Position numbers and translations under genes: made by a program. The notes below the pieces were generated by a model. That model had not been told where the DNA came from and searched no databases. It saw only the letters and a list, made by a program, of their open reading frames with translations. This document shows, in pieces, positions 58,833-64,000 of a stretch of DNA of 64,000 bases (within the stretch, counting starts at the first letter, position 1; the number at the start of each line of letters is the position of its first letter). Source of the stretch: Leeuwenhoekiella nanhaiensis (GTDB taxonomy: Bacteria; Bacteroidota; Bacteroidia; Flavobacteriales; Flavobacteriaceae). The stretch lies in assembly GCF_002744755.1 (NCBI RefSeq), contig NZ_KZ319288.1, forward strand, positions 186,001 to 250,000, given 5' to 3'.

Positions 58833-59683
58833 TGAGCTCTACAGCCACATACAGAATGTTAGCAGAAATACAGGTTTATCACCGGTATTTTCTGGATGAT
58901 GGCGAGACCGTTTTTGATCACAATCCTGCGCTTAAAACTGCCCGACTTAAAAAGTACGACTGGTCTCAGTTTGCATTTGCTAGTCCAACATCAGCCACCA
59001 GACACAAGTTGGTTAACCACAGGCTTTTTGTTAAAAACACTGCAACTGGTTTTAAAATTTTTATTGAGGCCCTTGCACAAAATCCCAATGCAACCAGTTA
59101 CAGACCCCTTATTGATTTAGATGAAAATCTTCAACTTCATTTTATAATTAAAATAACAGATCCTGTCTTTTTTAATTACAGCGATCTGGATGATGTTAGC
59201 CGGTATCCATTGCTATTTCGAAATTATAATGACTTATTCGATCCTTCATTACCGCTTATCAATACCCATTCTGAAACAAGAGAGGCCGGAGATTTTACCA
59301 TAAGCGAAGACCTGCAAGAACACCTGTTTGAAAACAATCCGAGTGATCGCTTAAATCAGTCTAAAGTTTTAGTTTCCCTGAAAATGCGCGGTGCAGGTAA
59401 CGGTCACCATCTTATATTGGCCAATGGTAATCTTCCGCAGGAAACACCGGTTTTCAATATTCGGTTTGATAACCGGAGAACCATCTGGAACTATTACTCA
59501 GGGCTGGACAAAAGTCTAATTCACACCACCGATCCTGATACGAAGCCACTCACTCAAAATGGAATTATTGAGGTTAGTCAGGGTAACACCGATTATCCTT
59601 CGGCATCTCCACAAAATATTATTTGGGAGCGTGACTCTGTTGGCAATCTACTAAAAACATATTCTAAAATCTATATTAACTAA
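58832..59683 (+). CDS. Unknown protein in the eCIS cluster
   Basis: 283 residues with no recognised family. The sequence (EIQVYHRYFLDDGETVF near the start, ITDPVFFNYSDLDDVSRYP in the middle, GLDKSLIHTTDPDTKPLT later) is rich in aromatic and polar residues and predicts mostly beta strands. There is no signal peptide or membrane helix. It lies between the DUF4255 gene and the sheath gene, coupled to the first by the TAATG overlap, so a structural role in the particle is likely. Possibly an accessory or adaptor of Bacteroidetes eCIS. Confidence 0.65.
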   Translation: MSSTATYRMLAEIQVYHRYFLDDGETVFDHNPALKTARLKKYDWSQFAFASPTSATRHKLVNHRLFVKNTATGFKIFIEALAQNPNATSYRPLIDLDENLQLHFIIKITDPVFFNYSDLDDVSRYPLLFRNYNDLFDPSLPLINTHSETREAGDFTISEDLQEHLFENNPSDRLNQSKVLVSLKMRGAGNGHHLILANGNLPQETPVFNIRFDNRRTIWNYYSGLDKSLIHTTDPDTKPLTQNGIIEVSQGNTDYPSASPQNIIWERDSVGNLLKTYSKIYIN

Positions 59684-59694
59684 ATACACTAATT

Positions 59695-61662
59695 ATGGCA
59701 TCTGCATACAAAACACCGGGGGTCTATGTCGAAGAAATTTCCATCTTCCCTCCTTCCGTTGCTCAGGTCGAGACTGCGATTCCGGCTTTTATTGGGTACA
59801 CCAATATGGCAAAAGACCGTAACGGGAAGTCACTCGATGACACTCCTCAAAAAATAACTTCAATGCTTGAGTTTGTCTCCCATTTTGGCGGAGCACCGAA
59901 GATTTTAGTCAATTCGGTTACCCTTAACAACCTCAATCAGGTTACCGACCTCAAGCTGGAGGACAACTACTACCTCTATGAGGCTATGAGACTTTTTTAT
60001 GCAAACGGTGGCGGTAAATGTTATGTGGTTAGTGTGGGTAAATCAGACGGAGTAAACATTACCCTTACAGCTCTAAAGAAAGGCCTTGATGCCATTGCAA
60101 AAGTTGATGAACCTACCCTGCTGGTAGCGCCTGATGCCTGTTTAATGGGACAGAGTGACATGAATAGCTTTTATCAGGCAATGCTCGCGCAGTGCGGAAA
60201 ACTTGGCGATCGTTTCGCTATTCTTGATCTGCAAAATGATCCTGCTCTAAGCCTTGATGACGAAATTCAAAATTTTAGAAACGGTATTGGAATGAACAAC
60301 CTGAAATACGGTGCAGCCTATACCCCCTGGCTTAAAGCAAACCTGCCCCGTGAGGTAAGCTATGCCAGTCTTAAAGGAAAAATAAGCCGTAACGGAGCTT
60401 CGGTAAATCTTGCCGATCTTATTGACGATGCCGGTGCCAAAGCTCTGGCAGATCAACTCGACAAACTCGTAACTGACCAGGCGACTATTGATGTTCAGCT
60501 CACCGCACTTGCTGATGGGACTAACTCTGCTGATGCCCGGTACGAAAGTCTGGTGACCGCTCTCAAGCAGGATACCACCAAAGGCAAATTCCAGGATTTA
60601 TTAAACTTTTATATCGAAGGTATTGACTTCGTTCGCGATACTCTGGAAATTGGCACAAGCAATTTTGCCCTGACGCACACCGCCGCTACACCACCTAATG
60701 AAGCTTTACTAACACACCTTAAAGCTCAATTAGATGATAGTGTAAACAGCGGTTCAATAAATACGGTTATCGCAGCCATACAGCAAATGAAAGCCGACTT
60801 TGAAGATGAATTTTCAACCACTTTAGCGCTGAATGCATCTGTTACCGGTTTGGATTATGCTACGGGAACAGCAAACGGAACCTACTTTAATGGTGCAGCT
60901 AATCAGGCAGCAGGGATCACCGCTCACCTCTCGGCTATAGTCGCGCTCTATTCCGAAATCAAATCGGCTATAGATTATATCAGAACCACGGTTACCAGTT
61001 ATGTAAGCATTTATGAAAACTCTGCCGTTGAAAGTATTCCCGCACTTAAAACGATAAAGAATGCTATTGCAAGTGAATATCTGACTCTTCCGCCCAGTGC
61101 TGCAATGGCAGGTGTTTACTCACGTATTGACGCAAACCGCGGGGTATGGAAAGCTCCCGCGAATACTTCGCTTAACAGTGTGGTGGGTGTTACCGAACTC
61201 ATAGATCACGATCAACAAAAGGACATCAATGTAGATGTGGTCGCGGGTAAAAGTATCAATGCAATCCGTCCCTTTACCGGTAAAGGCATTATGGTGTGGG
61301 GTGCCCGCACGCTGGCCGGTAACGACAACGAATGGCGTTATATCTCGGTACGTCGCTTTTTCAATATGGTTGAAGAATCGGTTAAAAAGGCCACAGAGCA
61401 ATTTGTTTTTGAAGCCAACGATGCTAACACCTGGGTAAAAGTGCGTGCGATGATTGAAAACTTTCTCAATCTGCAATGGCGGGCAGGAGCGCTTGCCGGT
61501 GCCAAACCCGATGACGCCTTCTTTGTACGCGTAGGTCTGGGCGAAACGATGACCGCCGAAGATATTCTAAACGGGGTTATGAACATTGAGATCGGGATGG
61601 CGGTAGTAAGACCGGCAGAATTCATCATTCTTAAGTTTTCGCACAAAATGCAGGAGTCTTAG
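59695..61662 (+). CDS. Contractile tail sheath protein
   Basis: 655 residues. The N-terminus YKTPGVYVEEISIFPP is typical of phage/eCIS sheaths, and the C-terminal region GKGIMVWGARTLAGNDNEW, then YISVRRFFNMVEESV and MTAEDILNGVMNIEIGMA, is the conserved sheath core. In between, residues about 240-490 form an inserted, mostly helical domain that is exposed in other sheaths. The large size and C-terminal core fit the Pvc2-4/AlgoCIS-type sheaths rather than T6SS TssB/TssC. It would surround the tube and contract to drive it. Confidence 0.92.
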   Translation: MASAYKTPGVYVEEISIFPPSVAQVETAIPAFIGYTNMAKDRNGKSLDDTPQKITSMLEFVSHFGGAPKILVNSVTLNNLNQVTDLKLEDNYYLYEAMRLFYANGGGKCYVVSVGKSDGVNITLTALKKGLDAIAKVDEPTLLVAPDACLMGQSDMNSFYQAMLAQCGKLGDRFAILDLQNDPALSLDDEIQNFRNGIGMNNLKYGAAYTPWLKANLPREVSYASLKGKISRNGASVNLADLIDDAGAKALADQLDKLVTDQATIDVQLTALADGTNSADARYESLVTALKQDTTKGKFQDLLNFYIEGIDFVRDTLEIGTSNFALTHTAATPPNEALLTHLKAQLDDSVNSGSINTVIAAIQQMKADFEDEFSTTLALNASVTGLDYATGTANGTYFNGAANQAAGITAHLSAIVALYSEIKSAIDYIRTTVTSYVSIYENSAVESIPALKTIKNAIASEYLTLPPSAAMAGVYSRIDANRGVWKAPANTSLNSVVGVTELIDHDQQKDINVDVVAGKSINAIRPFTGKGIMVWGARTLAGNDNEWRYISVRRFFNMVEESVKKATEQFVFEANDANTWVKVRAMIENFLNLQWRAGALAGAKPDDAFFVRVGLGETMTAEDILNGVMNIEIGMAVVRPAEFIILKFSHKMQES

Positions 61663-61704
61663 AATTTTCAAGCTTTAAAAAATCAATAACTAAAAACAGA
61701 TAAG

Positions 61705-62142
61705 ATGGCAGCTACATATCCATTAGTAAAATTTCATTTCCTGGTAGATTGGGGAGGTACAAACGTAGGCTTTACCGAGGTTTCAGGTCTTGATATTGAA
61801 ACCGAACTCATCGAATACCGCCAGGGAGCGAGCCCGGAGTACAGTAAAATCAAAATGCCGGGAATGCAGAAATACAGCAATATTACGCTTAAACGCGGCA
61901 CCTTTCTGGCTGATAATGAATACTACGCCTGGTGGAATACCGTCAAACTCAATACCATTGAACGACGCGATATCACCATCAGCCTGCTCAACGAGGAGCA
62001 CGCTCCCGTTGTGGTTTGGAAAGTCAAAAACGCGTTCCCCATCAAGGTTCAGTCAACAGACCTAAAAGGTGATGCCAATGAAGTCGCTATTGAATCTATG
62101 GAAATCGCACACGAAGGTCTAACCATTCAAAACGGAAGTTAA
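61705..62142 (+). CDS. Tail tube protein 1 (gp19-like)
   Basis: 145 residues. YPLVKFHFLVDWGGTNVGFTEVSGLDIE, RQGASPEYSKIKMPGM and NITLKRGTF are hallmarks of the T4 gp19/Hcp-like tube family found in eCIS (Pvc1/Pvc5-like). It builds the inner tube. The stop overlaps the start of the second tube gene (TAATGG), so both are coupled. The two tube proteins are related but clearly different in sequence. Confidence 0.9.
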   Translation: MAATYPLVKFHFLVDWGGTNVGFTEVSGLDIETELIEYRQGASPEYSKIKMPGMQKYSNITLKRGTFLADNEYYAWWNTVKLNTIERRDITISLLNEEHAPVVVWKVKNAFPIKVQSTDLKGDANEVAIESMEIAHEGLTIQNGS

Positions 62143-62573
62143 TGGCAACTTACTATCCGCCGGTTGGTTTTCACTTTAAGGTTGAATTTGGAGTCACGCA
62201 AGACAGTGAGTTTGAGTTTCAATCGGTAAGCGGGCTTTCGGTAGATATTGAGACCGAAGAGTTTGCCGAAGGTGGTGAAAATCGCTTTAAGCATAAGTTG
62301 CCGGTGCGTACTAAGTTCCCCAATCTGGTTCTCAAGCGCGGGCTTGTCACAGACTCTGATTTGATTGCCTGGTGTCGGGACGCGATTGAAGATTTTCAGT
62401 TTAAACCTACCGGGGTGATGGTCAAATTGCTAAACGAAGAGCATCAGCCTTTGAAAACCTGGAATGTGGTTCACGCCTACCCGGTTAAATGGAGCGTAAG
62501 CGACTTTAATGCCGAAGAGAACAGTCTGGTGATAGAAACCATTGAGCTCGCCTACAACTATTTTAAAAGTTAA
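62142..62573 (+). CDS. Tail tube protein 2 (gp19-like)
   Basis: 143 residues of the same fold (YYPPVGFHFKVEFG, QSVSGLSVDIETEEFAEGG, FPNLVLKRGL). Many eCIS clusters have a main tube gene and a second tube-initiator gene like this one, which contacts the baseplate. It starts with the overlap from tube 1 and is followed three bases later by the DUF5908-like gene. Which of the two is the main tube cannot be told from sequence. Confidence 0.88.
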   Translation: MATYYPPVGFHFKVEFGVTQDSEFEFQSVSGLSVDIETEEFAEGGENRFKHKLPVRTKFPNLVLKRGLVTDSDLIAWCRDAIEDFQFKPTGVMVKLLNEEHQPLKTWNVVHAYPVKWSVSDFNAEENSLVIETIELAYNYFKS

Positions 62574-62576
62574 GCC

Positions 62577-62738
62577 ATGCCCATAGCCATTAAAGAACTA
62601 CATATCAAAATCAATGTGAGTGATGATGCGCAAAGTACCGCTTCAGCCTCACGTTCACCGGCAGACAAGAAAGATGCGATTATTCAGGCTTGTTTAGAGC
62701 AGGTAGCGCATATCGAAAAACGTAAAAACGAACGCTAA
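62577..62738 (+). CDS. DUF5908-like small protein
   Basis: 53 residues: MPIAIKELHIKINVSDD leads, with the common IxEL start, and a charged helix ends it (ADKKDAIIQACLEQVAHIEK). Small proteins of this type (DUF5908) occur between tube and LysM genes in Bacteroidetes eCIS clusters. The role is unknown, but position and conservation suggest a baseplate or assembly factor. The stop overlaps the next gene start (TAAATG, stop ends at 62738 and ATG begins at 62739). Confidence 0.7.
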   Translation: MPIAIKELHIKINVSDDAQSTASASRSPADKKDAIIQACLEQVAHIEKRKNER

Positions 62739-63425
62739 ATGACAACCGGAGCACACGATAAATTAAAGATTTCGGCTTACAAAGATCCTGAGTTTACAGA
62801 AAAGGTGGGCGACGGGCAATTTACCACGCTGCTCAATCCGGAGAAATACGTGCTCAATTACCAGATTGAGTACAAGGAAGAGCAGGCTTCGGGCAGTAGC
62901 GCCACGGCACCCGTTTTTGATAAAATCGCGCCTAAAGAGCTGGATCTGGAGTTTCTCTTTGACCGCACCGGCATCATCGCCCACGACGATCAGGGTAGCG
63001 ATCAGGGTATCATTGATGATATTAAGCTGTTTAAAAAGGTGGTTTTTGACTATGCCGGTGAAGAGCATAAACCCTACTACCTGGAGATACGCTGGGGTAA
63101 CCTCATCTTTAAGTGTGTGATGCTCAATATGAGTATTGAGTTTAAACTATTCAGCCCTGATGGCACACCATTACGGGCAGTCATTAAAGCTAAGTTTAAA
63201 GAAACTGTTGACGAAGAATTACGTTTGGCTCAGGAAAACAGCAGTTCGCCAGACCTCACCCATATGCGTACCGTAGCAGATGGTGATACGCTTCCGCTGA
63301 TGACCTACAGAATATACGGCGACAGCAAGTATTATCTGGAAGTCGCCCGGGTAAACGGAATCACCAACTTTAGAAAACTAACAACCGGACAGCAGTTATT
63401 TTTTCCGCCTCTGGCGAAAGCATAA
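62739..63425 (+). CDS. LysM-domain baseplate/tail protein (Pvc7-like)
   Basis: 228 residues. The N-terminal region (FTTLLNPEKYVLNYQIEY, ELDLEFLFDRTGI) matches the gp53/Pvc7-like tail-tube connector, and the last 55 residues are a LysM-type domain (TVADGDTLPLMTYRIYGDS, LTTGQQLFFPPL), often used to bind tail components or peptidoglycan. It sits between the tube and spike genes, as in other eCIS. Confidence 0.85.
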   Translation: MTTGAHDKLKISAYKDPEFTEKVGDGQFTTLLNPEKYVLNYQIEYKEEQASGSSATAPVFDKIAPKELDLEFLFDRTGIIAHDDQGSDQGIIDDIKLFKKVVFDYAGEEHKPYYLEIRWGNLIFKCVMLNMSIEFKLFSPDGTPLRAVIKAKFKETVDEELRLAQENSSSPDLTHMRTVADGDTLPLMTYRIYGDSKYYLEVARVNGITNFRKLTTGQQLFFPPLAKA

Positions 63426-63458
63426 CACGTCTGAAGATCAAAAACTAACTAGTAATCT

Positions 63459-64000
63459 ATGAATACTTCCCGAAGCATAGCAACCGCACAAAATCCCGAT
63501 TTGGTTACCACTACCCTTTTGGTAAATGGCGAGCAGCTCTCTGCGGCTTATGCGGTAAAATCCATATTGGTCAACCGGGAAGTCAACCGCATACCCTATG
63601 CCCAACTCATCATTCTGGATGGAGAAGCCGCCAGTCAGGAATTTGAGCTGAGCAACACCGATTTGTTTATTCCAGGCAGTGAAATTGAAATCAAAGCCGG
63701 TTACCACAGTGACGAAGAATCTATTTTCAAGGGAATTGTCATCAGCCACGGGATTAAAATTCGCGATGCTGCTTCGGCACTCATCGTAGAATGCAAAGAT
63801 CCTGCGGTTAAAATGACCGTGGGCACTAAAAGCGCTTATTTCTACGAAAGCAGTGACAGCGATATTATTGAACAACTCGTTGCAAACTACAGCGGTCTTT
63901 CTGCGGATGTGGAAGCTACAAACGTGACTCATAAAGAGCTCGTACAGTACCAGACTTCAGACTGGGATTTCCTGATGCTGCGGGCTCAGGCAAATGGAAA
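63459..64000 (+). CDS. VgrG/Pvc8-like spike protein (partial, cut by window edge)
   Basis: About 180 residues are visible (MNTSRSIATAQNPDL onward), with the frame open to the last base. The N-terminal part (TLLVNGEQLSAAYAVKSILV, then the GSEIEIKAGYHSDEESIFKGIVISHG stretch and QTSDWDFLMLRAQANG) matches the phage late control D/VgrG-like gp27-type domain that forms the hub of the baseplate spike. The full protein would be several hundred residues. It fixes the window end as the middle of the baseplate genes. Confidence 0.85.
   Translation, partial: MNTSRSIATAQNPDLVTTTLLVNGEQLSAAYAVKSILVNREVNRIPYAQLIILDGEAASQEFELSNTDLFIPGSEIEIKAGYHSDEESIFKGIVISHGIKIRDAASALIVECKDPAVKMTVGTKSAYFYESSDSDIIEQLVANYSGLSADVEATNVTHKELVQYQTSDWDFLMLRAQANG

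Noticed and set aside
58233-64000. Type VI secretion system or complete prophage
   Set aside because: The single long phage-type sheath, DUF4255 and two gp19-type tubes fit an eCIS. No TssB/TssC pair, capsid, portal or terminase gene is in the window.

Overview
The window looks like a chromosomal stretch from a member of the Bacteroidetes, most likely family Flavobacteriaceae. This rests on family-restricted proteins (a DUF5686 outer-membrane protein with a carboxypeptidase-like domain, a DUF5117/DUF4953-type lipoprotein metalloprotease, proteins opening with a VGIGTxxP motif, DUF6503 and DUF6428 proteins), weak ribosome binding sites, and several TAnnTTTG boxes, the Bacteroidetes -7 promoter element. 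No rRNA, tRNA, CRISPR array or transposase was seen. The genus cannot be fixed from the sequence alone.

Layout. 1-7503 is mostly housekeeping on the minus strand: topoisomerase IV (parE then parC, parC cut by the window edge), a DUF2461 protein, a CorA transporter, a PfpI/DJ-1 protein and a TruA-like pseudouridine synthase. 7821-10344 is a cysteine biosynthesis operon (serine acetyltransferase, cysteine synthase) with a DUF1853 gene overlapping its end. 10350-13021 has a cold-shock-domain protein and three tandem secreted paralogues. 13018-15857 has an ArsR-controlled arsenic-type operon with a palindromic operator. 15991-18945 has a PA2169-family protein, then a secreted aminotransferase and an AEC-like permease preceded by a striking hairpin.

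18942-26912 is the most unusual region. Seven minus-strand genes lie head to tail: a membrane TolB-like/TPR protein, a membrane-anchored helical protein, a caspase fused to a hydrolase-like domain and TPRs, a small protein of a phage-type PGDW family, two paralogous membrane TIR proteins (one with an extracytoplasmic SH3b-like end) and a single-pass protein. TIR and caspase modules are common in bacterial immunity and regulated cell death, so this is a good candidate for an undescribed membrane-linked signalling or defence system. The function is inferred from domains only.

27018-32663 holds a small basic protein, the metalloprotease, an aldo/keto reductase, a PAS histidine kinase and two small membrane proteins. 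32816-41469 is a molybdenum cofactor island: a YdeP/FdhF-type molybdoenzyme diverges from moeA, a ModE-type regulator, mobA, moaD, moeB (with rhodanese domain), moaE, a moaC-mog fusion and moaA. A palindrome closely resembling the enterobacterial ModE box sits just before moeA.

41490-57439 is mixed core genome: glycogen synthase, an MscS channel, a YebC protein, a Crp/Fnr regulator, pabB, csbD, a histidine phosphatase, smpB, the DUF5686 protein, a DinB protein, an aldehyde dehydrogenase and a LuxR-type two-component system. From 58233 to the window end is the start of an extracellular contractile injection system (eCIS, phage-tail-like): DUF4255 protein, an unknown protein, sheath, two tubes, a DUF5908-like peptide, a LysM baseplate protein and the start of a VgrG/Pvc8-like spike. 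A perfect palindrome and a -7 box lie before it. The rest of the cluster, including effectors, lies beyond the window.
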